A DNA stretch of 40,612 nucleotides, from positions 1 through 40,612 of the forward strand of contig NZ_POUC01000023.1 of NCBI RefSeq assembly GCF_002891435.1, given 5' to 3'. Below the pieces are notes generated by a model. It did not search any database. It was not told the DNA's origin and saw only the letters and a list, made by a program, of their open reading frames with translations. The DNA is from Streptomyces cahuitamycinicus (GTDB lineage: Bacteria > Actinomycetota > Actinomycetes > Streptomycetales > Streptomycetaceae). Below, in pieces: positions 26,335 through 36,918 of this stretch (position 1 is its first letter; the number at the start of each line of letters is the position of its first letter). The position numbers were made by a program, and so were the translations under genes.

Positions 26335-28131
26335 TTGCGCGAGTTCAGCCTTCCGGCTTTGTACGAGGTCCCTGCGGACGGAAATCTGACCGACATCGTC
26401 CGCAGAAACGCCGCGCAGCACCCGGACGTCGCCGTCATCGCCCGCAAGATCGGCGGCAGCTGGCAGGACGTCACGGCCACCACCTTCCTCGCCGAGGTGC
26501 ACACGGCGGCGAAGGGACTGATCGCCGCCGGCGTCCAGCCGGGCGACCGGGTGGGGCTGATGTCCCGCACCCGTTACGAGTGGACGCTGCTGGACTTCGC
26601 CATCTGGAGCGCGGGCGCGGTGACCGTGCCGGTGTACGAGACCAGTTCGCCGGAGCAGGTGCAGTGGATCCTCGGCGACTCGGGCGCGACCGCCTGCGTC
26701 GTGGAGTCGCAGGCCCACTCGGCAGCGATCGAGTCGATCCGCGACGGACTGCCGGCGCTCAAGCACGTGTGGCAGATCGACGGCGGCGGCCTGGACGAAC
26801 TGGGCCGGCTCGGCCAGGACGTCACGGACGAGACGGTCGAGGAGCGCAGCTCGATCGCCAAGGCCGACGACCCGGCGACCATCGTCTACACCTCCGGCAC
26901 CACCGGCCGCCCCAAGGGCTGTGTGCTCACCCACCGCAGCTTCTTCGCCGAGTGCGGCAACATCGTCGAGCGGCTGCGTCCGCTGTTCCGCACCGGGGAG
27001 TGCTCGGTGCTGCTCTTCCTGCCGCTCGCGCACGTCTTCGGCCGGCTGGTTCAGATCGCCCCGATGATGGCGCCGATCAAGCTGGGCACGGTCCCGGACA
27101 TCAAGGACCTCACCGACGAGCTGGCCGCGTTCCGCCCGACGCTGATCCTCGGTGTGCCGCGCGTCTTCGAGAAGGTCTACAACTCGGCGCGCGCCAAGGC
27201 CCAGGCCGACGGCAAGGGCAAGATCTTCGACAAGGCCGCCGACACCGCGATCGCCTACAGCAAGGCGCTGGACACCCCCTCGGGTCCGTCGTTCGGTCTG
27301 AAGATCAAGCACAAGACGTTCGACAAGCTCGTCTACAGCAAGCTCCGGGCGGTCCTCGGCGGCCGGGGCGAGTACGCCATCTCCGGCGGCGCCCCGCTCG
27401 GCGAGCGCCTCGGGCACTTCTTCCGCGGCATCGGCTTCACGGTCCTGGAGGGCTACGGCCTGACGGAGTCCTGCGCGGCCACCGCGTTCAACCCGTGGGA
27501 CCGGCAGAAGATCGGCACGGTCGGGCAGCCCCTGCCCGGTTCGGTGGTGCGGATCGCCGACGACGGCGAGGTGCTGCTGCACGGTGAGCACCTGTTCAAG
27601 GAGTACTGGAACAACCCCGGCGCGACCGCGGAGGCGCTGGCGGACGGCTGGTTCCACACCGGTGACATCGGCACCCTCGACGAGGACGGCTACCTCCGGA
27701 TCACCGGCCGCAAGAAGGAGATCATCGTCACCGCCGGCGGCAAGAACGTCGCCCCGGCCGTGATCGAGGACCGTATCCGGGCGCACGCGCTGGTCGCGGA
27801 GTGCATGGTGGTGGGTGACGGGCGGCCGTTCGTGGGCGCGCTGATCACCATCGACGAGGAGTTCCTCGGCCGTTGGTGCTCCGACCACGGCAAGCCGGCG
27901 GGTTCCACCGCGGCGTCGCTGAGCGAGGACCCGGACCTGCTGGCCGCGATCCAGGCGGCGATCGACGACGGCAACGCCGCGGTGTCGAAGGCGGAATCGG
28001 TGCGGAAGTTCCGCATTCTGTCCTCCCAGTTCACGGAGGAGTCGGGCCACCTGACGCCCTCGCTGAAGCTGAAGCGGAACGTGGTGGCGAAGGACTACGC
28101 GCACGAGGTCGAGGAGATCTACGCCAAGTAG
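26335..28131 (+). CDS. fadD: Long-chain fatty-acid-CoA ligase
   Basis: A 598-aa AMP-forming acyl-CoA synthetase that activates long-chain fatty acids with ATP and CoA. The P-loop YTSGTTGRPKG (185-195), the gate region FLPLAHVFGRLVQ, the acyl-pocket motif SGGAPLGERLGHFFRGIGF, EGYGLTESC, the GWFHTGDIG adenylate motif and the hinge GRKKEIIVTAGGKNVAP are all intact. The start is TTG, fixed by GAGGAG 8 nt upstream and the conserved MREFSLPALYEVPADGN. Several lysines follow in the C-terminal domain, including LKRNVVAKDY where the catalytic Lys is expected. The mycobacterial neighbour in the equivalent locus is FadD15. It converges on the cholesterol oxidase with 13 nt between stops. Confidence 0.95.
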   Translation: MREFSLPALYEVPADGNLTDIVRRNAAQHPDVAVIARKIGGSWQDVTATTFLAEVHTAAKGLIAAGVQPGDRVGLMSRTRYEWTLLDFAIWSAGAVTVPVYETSSPEQVQWILGDSGATACVVESQAHSAAIESIRDGLPALKHVWQIDGGGLDELGRLGQDVTDETVEERSSIAKADDPATIVYTSGTTGRPKGCVLTHRSFFAECGNIVERLRPLFRTGECSVLLFLPLAHVFGRLVQIAPMMAPIKLGTVPDIKDLTDELAAFRPTLILGVPRVFEKVYNSARAKAQADGKGKIFDKAADTAIAYSKALDTPSGPSFGLKIKHKTFDKLVYSKLRAVLGGRGEYAISGGAPLGERLGHFFRGIGFTVLEGYGLTESCAATAFNPWDRQKIGTVGQPLPGSVVRIADDGEVLLHGEHLFKEYWNNPGATAEALADGWFHTGDIGTLDEDGYLRITGRKKEIIVTAGGKNVAPAVIEDRIRAHALVAECMVVGDGRPFVGALITIDEEFLGRWCSDHGKPAGSTAASLSEDPDLLAAIQAAIDDGNAAVSKAESVRKFRILSSQFTEESGHLTPSLKLKRNVVAKDYAHEVEEIYAK

Positions 28132-28144
28132 TACGCGAACGGCG

Positions 28145-31049
<2,905 letters not shown>

Positions 31050-31169
31050 GCCGCCGACCCTACCCAACGGCCCTCACCCCCGTACGCCGCGGCGAGTGTG
31101 GCACGCTCACAGCTGACGGGCCCATCATGGCCCGATCAACACCGCGCGCGAACGGGCAGGGATCACGTG

Positions 31170-32402
31170 ATGACGACGGGCACGAGGCGGTCCCTGGCAT
31201 GGCTGCCGGTGGTCTGGTGTCTCACCAGGCTGTTGCTGCTGCTGTTCGTCCTGAAGGTGTACGTCTTCCCGGGCCCGGACGTCACGAGCGACGTGCACGT
31301 GATCTACCGGGGCTGGTACGAGGTCCTCAGTACCGGAACCTTCCCTCTGCGCGATGTCACCTGGCAGTACCCGCCCGCCGCCGCGCTGGCGATCCTCTCC
31401 CCCGGCCTGCTGCCCTTCCTGGACTACGGGACCGCGTTCTTCGTGCTGGTCTGCGTCACCGATCTGGCCGTGCTGGCCCTGATGACGTACGCGGGACGCC
31501 GCCCGGGCCGCTCGCTGCGCGGCGCCTGGGTGTGGGTGATCGGCGTGCCGCTGCTCGGCCCGACGGTGTACGCCCGCTACGACGTGATGGTCACGGCGGT
31601 GGCCATGGCCGCCCTGCTCGCGGGGGTCCGGCACCCGAAGGCGCTGGGGGCCCTGGCCGCCTTCGGCGCCCTGCTGAAGATCTGGCCGGCGATGCTGCTG
31701 CTGGCCGCCCGCAGCCGCAGCGCCTGGGTGTCCGCCCTGGTGACGGGCATCGTGGTGACGGGTGCGTTCGCGCTGGCCATGCCGGGCGCGTTCGCGTTCC
31801 TGACCTTCCAGCGCGACCGGGGCACCGAGGTGGAGTCGCTGGGCGCGCTGGTCTTCCACGTCGCCCGGCACTTCGGCTGGCAGGGCGAGGTGAGGCTGAA
31901 CTACGGCTCGATCGAGTTCCTCGGGCCGTACGTGAGCGAGGTGAGCACGGGCGCGCTGTTCCTGACCGGGGCGGCCTTCGGCTGGCTGGTGCTGTGGCGG
32001 CTGCTGGCCCGGCGCTTCGAGGAGCACACCCTCGCCGACGCGGCCTTCGTCGCGGTGCTGATGTTCACCACCACCAGCCGGGTGATCAGCCCGCAGTACA
32101 TGGTGTGGCTGGTCGGGCTGGCGGCGGTGTGCCTGTACTTCCCCGGGAGCAGGATGCGGCTCCCGGTCGTCCTGGTGCTGGTGGCGTGCTTCGTGACGGT
32201 GCTGGAGTTCCCGTTCTACTTCGCCAGCGTCGTCGCCGGCGACGGCCTCGGCCTCACCCTGCTGTTTTTGCGCAACGGCCTCCTGGTGGCCGCCGCGCTC
32301 CTCGCGGCCCGCGCCCTGTGGCGCGCGACGGTGCCGCGCACCCTCCCCGCTCCCGTGCCCGCTCAGCCCGTCCGTACCGACGAGACCGCCGTCTCCTCCT
32401 GA
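31170..32402 (+). CDS. GT87-like polyprenol-phosphate mannosyltransferase
   Basis: A 410-aa integral membrane protein with about ten hydrophobic helices and the general pattern of GT-C glycosyltransferases of family GT87/DUF2029 (PimE relatives). The first loop carries DVTSDVHVIYRGWYEVLSTGTFPLRDVTWQYPPAA, where an Asp-rich, Tyr/Trp-rich segment is expected to hold the catalytic acid, and a later GALLKIWPAMLL motif is typical of the family. It probably uses polyprenyl-phosphate mannose outside the membrane. The ATG at 31170 has AGGGA 7 nt upstream. Its 3' end overlaps the convergent MATE gene by 40 bp. Confidence 0.82.
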   Translation: MTTGTRRSLAWLPVVWCLTRLLLLLFVLKVYVFPGPDVTSDVHVIYRGWYEVLSTGTFPLRDVTWQYPPAAALAILSPGLLPFLDYGTAFFVLVCVTDLAVLALMTYAGRRPGRSLRGAWVWVIGVPLLGPTVYARYDVMVTAVAMAALLAGVRHPKALGALAAFGALLKIWPAMLLLAARSRSAWVSALVTGIVVTGAFALAMPGAFAFLTFQRDRGTEVESLGALVFHVARHFGWQGEVRLNYGSIEFLGPYVSEVSTGALFLTGAAFGWLVLWRLLARRFEEHTLADAAFVAVLMFTTTSRVISPQYMVWLVGLAAVCLYFPGSRMRLPVVLVLVACFVTVLEFPFYFASVVAGDGLGLTLLFLRNGLLVAAALLAARALWRATVPRTLPAPVPAQPVRTDETAVSS

Positions 32403-33685
32403 ACCGGGTCCCGCCGGAACAGCAGCCCCGCCGACGCGCACTGCGCGGCAGCCGCGAGCGCCATCGCGAGACACACCCCGGGCAAGCCGAGCCCCGCGAG
32501 GGCGTACGCGAGTCCCAGCTGGACGGCCGTCCCGAGCAGGGTCACCCGCAGCAGCGCCGAGGCCCGCCCGCCGCCCTCGAAGACCCCGCCGAGCGCGATG
32601 AGACAGCCCAGCAGCACCAGGTAGGGCCCGACGCAGCGCAGGAACAGCACGCCCTCGCCCGCGACCTGGGGCCCGGCGCCGAAGGCGGCCATGATCCAGG
32701 GGGCGGCGACGGCCAGGAGCACGGCCGCGGCGAGTCCGACGGCGCCGGAGAGGAGCACGGCCTGCCGCCCGATCGCCCACCGGGCGTCCTGACCGGCGCC
32801 CCGCGTGTGCGCGGTGTGGATGGAAGCGGCCTGGCGGACGGCGTAGAAGGCCATGGTCGCCACGTACATGACCTTGTAGGCGATCGCGTACGCCGCCACC
32901 GCCGTCACCCCGAGCCGCGCCACGATCGCGACCAGGACCAGGGCGCCGGTCTGCCGCACGGTGAAGTCGGCGGACATGGGCAGGCCGGTCCTCAGCGTGC
33001 GCCGCAGGGAAACGTCGAGGGACTCGCCCGGTTCGGCCCGGCGGGCCGCGCGGAGCAGGGTGGTGCGCCGCAGCGCGAGGAGTCCGGCCCCGAGCGCCGC
33101 GCACCGGGCCAGCACCGTCGCGGCGGCGGCGCCCGGGACGCCGTAGAGGTGGATGAAGAGCGGGTCGAGGGCCAGGATCAGGCCGTTGGCCAGCAGGGCG
33201 AGGCGCATCGGGGTGCGGGTGTCGCCGGTGCCTTTGAGGATGCCGTCGACGAGCTGCTGGGCGAAGAAGACGGTCAGGCCCGGCATGGAGAGCGTGAAGT
33301 AGGCGACGGCGAGCGGGAGGGCGGCGCTGTCGGCCCCGCCCAGCACCAGCCGGGCGAGCGGTTCGCGCCCCAGCAGGCCGCAGGCCACCACCAGCGGTGT
33401 CACCAGCGCCCACAGCGCCCATCCGCCGCGCACCGCGGCCCGTACCGCGGCGGGGTCGCGGGCACCCCGGGCGTGGGCGACCAGCACGGTCGTACCGGAG
33501 CCGAAGACCAGGGCGATGCCGAGCAGCACGTTCTCCGTGGTGGTCGCCACGGCGACGGCGGCCACGGCCGGTCCGCCCAGCCGGGCGACCCAGACGGTGT
33601 TGATGATCCCGGCGGCGACGGAGGCGAGGAGCGAGAAGTAGACGGGTCGGGCGAGCAGCACGAGCTGTTCGCGATGGGTGTTCAC
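32363..33685 (-). CDS. MATE-family efflux transporter
   Basis: A 440-aa multidrug and toxic compound extrusion protein with twelve hydrophobic segments in two MatE repeats. Family landmarks include PVYFSLLASVAAGIINTVWVARLGGPAVAAVAVA, the DGILKGTGDTRTPM loop after helix 5, and the second repeat starting SLRRTLRTGLPMSADFTVRQTG. It should export cationic or amphipathic compounds in exchange for H+ or Na+. The GTG at 33685 is preceded by GGGGGGA 8 nt upstream; the longer frame runs into the promoter region. It is divergent from a PadR regulator, which probably controls it. The last 40 bp overlap the convergent GT87 gene. Confidence 0.93.
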   Translation of the reverse strand: MNTHREQLVLLARPVYFSLLASVAAGIINTVWVARLGGPAVAAVAVATTTENVLLGIALVFGSGTTVLVAHARGARDPAAVRAAVRGGWALWALVTPLVVACGLLGREPLARLVLGGADSAALPLAVAYFTLSMPGLTVFFAQQLVDGILKGTGDTRTPMRLALLANGLILALDPLFIHLYGVPGAAAATVLARCAALGAGLLALRRTTLLRAARRAEPGESLDVSLRRTLRTGLPMSADFTVRQTGALVLVAIVARLGVTAVAAYAIAYKVMYVATMAFYAVRQAASIHTAHTRGAGQDARWAIGRQAVLLSGAVGLAAAVLLAVAAPWIMAAFGAGPQVAGEGVLFLRCVGPYLVLLGCLIALGGVFEGGGRASALLRVTLLGTAVQLGLAYALAGLGLPGVCLAMALAAAAQCASAGLLFRRDPVQEETAVSSVRTG

Positions 33686-33758
33686 GGTGACGGTCCCCCC
33701 TGAGTCCTGATGACCCCCGATGCGGCATACCTCGGTCGGAGCCGACGCGATCCGGGTT

Positions 33759-33788
33759 ACATCTATTCGAGCTAGCTCGGATCGATGT
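33759..33788. promoter_or_regulatory. 30-bp dyad between MATE and PadR genes
   Basis: A perfect 12-bp palindrome CGAGCTAGCTCG (33768-33779) is flanked at equal distance by ACATC (33759-33763) and GATGT (33784-33788). In all, 13 of 15 base pairs of the 30-bp dyad are symmetric. Two direct GGATCGA(T/G)GTATC copies follow (33779-33806). It lies 64 nt before the PadR start and 74 nt before the MATE start, the natural place for a PadR operator. Confidence 0.7.
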
Positions 33789-33851
33789 ATCGCGGATCGA
33801 GGTATCTCGGTAAGAGGTAGCATGCACTCTGACCCGCCCGCAAGGAGGACC

Positions 33852-34382
33852 ATGCTGGAGCTGTCGATCCTGGGCTTCCTGGCCGAGGAGCCCCTGCACG
33901 GCTACGAGTTGAAGGACCGCATCAAGGCGCTGACCGGGCATGTCCGTCCGGTCAGCGACGGCGCGCTCTACCCGGCGATCACCCGGCTGACCACGAAGGG
34001 GCTGCTCGACCAGCGCACCGAGCCGGGTGCGAGCGCGGCCCCGCGCCGGATCCTCGCCCTCACCGTCAAGGGCCGGGAGGAGCTGCTGGCGCGTCTGCGC
34101 GACCCGAGGCAGACGGAGATCACCGACCACGTCCGCTTCAACACGGTCCTCGCGTTCCTGCGCCACCTGCCCGACCGGCACGAGCAGGCCGCTGTGCTGC
34201 GCCGCCGGCTGGACTTCCTTCAGACGCCGACGAGCTTCTTCTACGACTCCGGCAAGCCGGTCCGCGCCGAGGAGGCGGACGACCTGTTCCGCCAGGGCAT
34301 GTTGCGTGTGGCCCGGGCGACGGGCGAGGCCGAACGGGGCTGGCTGCGGGAGGCCATCGAGCTGCTCGACCGGCCGGAGTGA
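33852..34382 (+). CDS. PadR-family transcriptional regulator
   Basis: A 176-aa PadR regulator with a winged helix N-terminus (MLELSILGFLAEEPLHGYELKDRIKAL, DGALYPAITRLTTKGLLDQ, RRILALTVKGREELLARL) and a longer helical C-terminal dimerisation domain (PadR subfamily 2, about 95-176). Such proteins are usually ligand-released repressors of a neighbouring exporter. The ATG at 33852 has AAGGAGG 4 nt upstream. It is divergent from the MATE transporter across a strong dyad. The last codons are imperfectly duplicated just after the stop. Confidence 0.93.
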   Translation: MLELSILGFLAEEPLHGYELKDRIKALTGHVRPVSDGALYPAITRLTTKGLLDQRTEPGASAAPRRILALTVKGREELLARLRDPRQTEITDHVRFNTVLAFLRHLPDRHEQAAVLRRRLDFLQTPTSFFYDSGKPVRAEEADDLFRQGMLRVARATGEAERGWLREAIELLDRPE

Positions 34383-34443
34383 GGCCGCGGCAGGTCCGGT
34401 CGAGAGGCTCGACCCGCCTGAGTGAGCCACGGCGGGTCCGGCC
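34359..34443. repeat. Tandem duplication of the PadR gene 3' end
   Basis: 34359-34401 and 34402-34443 are two imperfect copies of about 43 bp (one 1-nt gap). The first contains the last seven PadR codons and stop (ELLDRPE); the second would encode E-R-LDPPE and a second TGA in the same relative position. Confidence 0.6.
34398..34414. terminator. Hairpin after the PadR gene
   Basis: GGTCGAG-AGG-CTCGACC is a perfect 7-bp stem with a 3-nt loop, 15 nt after the PadR stop. It arises at the joint of the tandem duplication and lies between convergent genes, so it may stop transcription from either side. Confidence 0.55.
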
Positions 34444-34455
34444 CCGCGTCAGCCG

Positions 34456-35640
34456 TCAGCCCAGCTGCTCCCGCAGGTAGGCCCGCCACTGTTCCGTGAA
34501 GGCCTCCGGCGTAGTCCCCAGAACCTTCCGCATGGCGTCCTCCACCGCACCCGGGCGTTCCCGGTGCTCCCCGACGGCCCGGTAGAAGTCGCCCAGCCGG
34601 GCCTCGCCCCAGCGGTCGGCGATCAGCCGGCACGCCGTCCAGCCGCTCTCGTAGGAGCGGGCCAGCCGGCTCGCGTCGCCGGTGAAGCCGAAGTCCTCGT
34701 CGTCCGGGAGCGCGGTGGGGACCCGGCCTGCGTCGACCGCCCGGGACAGTTCGGGCGCGGCCTCGGTGGGGGTGCGGCCGGTGGCGCGGTAGCCGACCCA
34801 GTCGGCGTACCCCTCGGACAGCCACAGAGGGGTGGCGGCCGTGGTGCGGGCGCGGGTGGCGACATGGGTGGTCTCGTGGGTGACGACGACCTGCTCGCCG
34901 AGACCGCCGAGGAGCGCGAACGCGTCCGGGTTGACGATGATCCGGTCCGCCGACGCCCGGTCCCGCGCACCCGTCTCGCCGGTGGTGACCGCCGCGATCC
35001 CGCGGTAGGCGGAGGCGGGCGAGCCGAGCAGCCCCGCCATCCCCTCCAGTGACCTCGGCACGAGCACCACGACCCGCCGGCTCCATCGCGTGCCCCAGGC
35101 GTCCGACACTGCGGGCACCGCACGGTCGGCCAGGTCCGCGAAGTCCCGCAGCGCCTGCCCGGACTGCCCGACGCCGAGCACCAGGCTGTACCGGCCCCGG
35201 ACGAGGTGCACCGCCCCCTGGTCCCAGAGCTGCTGCGCGGACTTCTCGGCCGGCCGGTCGGTGTCGACGGCCCACTTCCCGTCCGCTCCCCGGCTCAGCC
35301 GCAGGGTGCGCCCGGCGGTCACCGGAGCCCGGTCGTAGCCGGCGACGCGGTAGCGCAGTTCGGCGTCGGCGGTGGCCGTGTCGCCGGTGCGGCGCAGTCC
35401 GGTCACCCGGTACGACCAGGCGGCCACGGGCACCGAGCGCAGTCTGGCCAGATCCGTCCCCGTGCCCGTCCGTTCGTAGGCCCGCTCGTCGCGGTCCAGG
35501 ACGGCTGCGGCCCGCCGGTCCAGGAGCCGCTGCACGTCGGCCGTGGCACTGTCGACGGCAGGCCGCCCGCCGCACCCGGTCAGGGCGACGAGCAGCACGA
35601 CGAGCGCCACGAGCACGGACCCCGACCTTCGACCAGCCAC
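34456..35640 (-). CDS. Lipoprotein with HEXXH metalloprotease motif
   Basis: A 394-aa predicted lipoprotein. The N-terminus has a basic start, a hydrophobic core and the lipobox ALTGC (Cys23). Residues 30-140 look like a nuclear-transport-factor-like or lipoprotein spacer domain. The second half holds VVVTHETTHVATRA (HETTH at 255-259) and, 16 residues later, WLSEGYADWVGY with Glu276 as probable third zinc ligand, so it is a gluzincin-type peptidase, peptidase MA-like. It should act on the outer face of the membrane; its substrate is unknown. The GTG start has no good ribosome-binding site, and TACGAT ends 7 nt upstream. It lies 33 nt after the NlpC/P60 gene. Confidence 0.85.
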   Translation of the reverse strand: MAGRRSGSVLVALVVLLVALTGCGGRPAVDSATADVQRLLDRRAAAVLDRDERAYERTGTGTDLARLRSVPVAAWSYRVTGLRRTGDTATADAELRYRVAGYDRAPVTAGRTLRLSRGADGKWAVDTDRPAEKSAQQLWDQGAVHLVRGRYSLVLGVGQSGQALRDFADLADRAVPAVSDAWGTRWSRRVVVLVPRSLEGMAGLLGSPASAYRGIAAVTTGETGARDRASADRIIVNPDAFALLGGLGEQVVVTHETTHVATRARTTAATPLWLSEGYADWVGYRATGRTPTEAAPELSRAVDAGRVPTALPDDEDFGFTGDASRLARSYESGWTACRLIADRWGEARLGDFYRAVGEHRERPGAVEDAMRKVLGTTPEAFTEQWRAYLREQLG

Positions 35641-35673
35641 GTTCCCGATCGTACGGGCGCCGGGCCGCCCCGG

Positions 35674-36687
35674 TCAGACCCTGGTGACCGACGAGACGGG
35701 CATCATCCCGACCGGGTCGTAGCGCACGGGCGCGCCGGGGTAGGGCGCGTGGATGACCTGGCCGTTGCCCATGTACATCCCGACGTGGCTGGCGTCGCCC
35801 CGGTAGACGACCAGGTCACCGGGGCGTGCCTCGGACAGCGGGATCTGCCGGCCGGCGTACCGCTGGGCCTGCGAGGTGCGCGGCAGGGAGACCCCGGCCT
35901 GCGCGTACGACCACTGCATCAGACCCGAACAGTCGAAGCCGGAGGGTCCGTTGGCGCCCCAGATGTAGGGCTTGCCGAGGGCGCTGCGGGCGGCGGCGAC
36001 GGCGGCGGACCCGCGTCCCGAGGCGGCGGTGGCGCTGCCGGGGCCGGGCAGGTCGCCGCGGCCGGAGCGGGAAGCCCTGCCGTAGGCGTCGCGTTCGGCC
36101 TCCGGCAGGGAGTTGAGCAGCCGTCGGGCCGTGGCGAGTTTCCGCTCGACGGTCTTCTTGTGCGCGGCGACGGCCTTGCGGCTCCTGTCCAGTTCGCGGA
36201 GCTTCTCGGCGGCCTCCTCGCGTTCCTGGGCGAGTTCGCGCATGGCGTGCCGGAGTTCCTTCAGCTCACCGGCCTGGTGGGCGGTGAGGCGGTCGAGCCG
36301 GGACGCGTGGTCGAGGTAGTCGTCCGGGTCGTCGGAGAGCAGCAGGACGAGGGACGGGTCGATGCCGCCCTCGCGGTACTGGGCGCCGGCGAGGGAACCG
36401 AGGGAGTCGCGCAGGGAGTTGACGCGCTGCTGCCCGCGGGCGATGCGGTCCCGGGCGGTGCCGACCTCCTCGCGCAGTTCGTCGGCGCGTTCGTCGGCCG
36501 CGTTGTACGCCTCGGTCGCCTTCTCGGCCTGCTCGTAGAGCCGGTCCACCGTGGCCCGGGTGTCGTCGTGCGGTGCGGCGGCGGCCGGGACCGCGCCCAC
36601 GGCGGCGGCCGCGACGGACAGGAAGCTGACCGCGGCACCGGCGCCCCGGTCGAACCCGGACGGTGCAAGGCGGCGATGGGACCCCAC
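35674..36687 (-). CDS. Secreted NlpC/P60 cell-wall peptidase (first paralogue)
   Basis: A 337-aa secreted peptidoglycan endopeptidase. A Sec signal (about 1-38, ending AAAAPHDD) is followed by a long coiled coil (45-200, with TVDRLYEQAEKATEAYN and ELAQEREEAAEKLREL) and a C-terminal NlpC/P60 domain (225-337). The catalytic Cys253 is in GFDCSGLMQW, His301 in SHVGMYMGNGQ and His313 in VIHAPYPG. The GTG at 36687 has AAGGAGAG upstream, and TTGGCG/TACTGT form a good promoter. It is paralogous to the next upstream gene, with the same layout. RipA/RipC-like proteins of mycobacteria are the nearest familiar relatives. Confidence 0.93.
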   Translation of the reverse strand: MGSHRRLAPSGFDRGAGAAVSFLSVAAAAVGAVPAAAAPHDDTRATVDRLYEQAEKATEAYNAADERADELREEVGTARDRIARGQQRVNSLRDSLGSLAGAQYREGGIDPSLVLLLSDDPDDYLDHASRLDRLTAHQAGELKELRHAMRELAQEREEAAEKLRELDRSRKAVAAHKKTVERKLATARRLLNSLPEAERDAYGRASRSGRGDLPGPGSATAASGRGSAAVAAARSALGKPYIWGANGPSGFDCSGLMQWSYAQAGVSLPRTSQAQRYAGRQIPLSEARPGDLVVYRGDASHVGMYMGNGQVIHAPYPGAPVRYDPVGMMPVSSVTRV

Positions 36688-36729
36688 GGGAAGCCGCTCT
36701 CCTTCCGCTGGCGGACTGGAACGCGGCAG

Positions 36730-36758
36730 ACAGTAGCCCCGCGACGGGGGGCCGCCAA
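36730..36758 (-). promoter_or_regulatory. Promoter of the first NlpC/P60 gene
   Basis: TTGGCG (36753-36758) and TACTGT (36730-36735) are 17 nt apart on the minus strand, giving a 5' leader of about 36 nt. The spacer itself is a GCCCC-N7-GGGGC dyad, a possible regulator site. Confidence 0.65.
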
Positions 36759-36918
36759 CGGCCATCCGTGGGTATTCGGCACGGCGCCCCGCCGCTGACG
36801 CAGGTCAATGGCGGGGCGTGGGCTCACTCGGGCTGTTGCGATTCGCCCGAACGGCGGACACCGTGTCCTGATCTTGAGAACGCCGGAAGTCTCCGGGGGA
36901 TGGCGCCAGGGGTCGGGA

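Noticed and set aside
31125..34430. Very long minus-strand open frame (1101 codons) and similar long frames such as 2874-4994 (+)
   Set aside because: They run antisense to well-supported genes, are rich in Arg/Pro/Gly and have no family motifs; this is the usual artefact of GC-rich DNA.
36790..36810. Third copy of the CTGAC-N5-GTCAG dyad
   Set aside because: CTGACGCAGGTCAATG has a 4-nt centre and an incomplete right arm, so it does not fit the motif.
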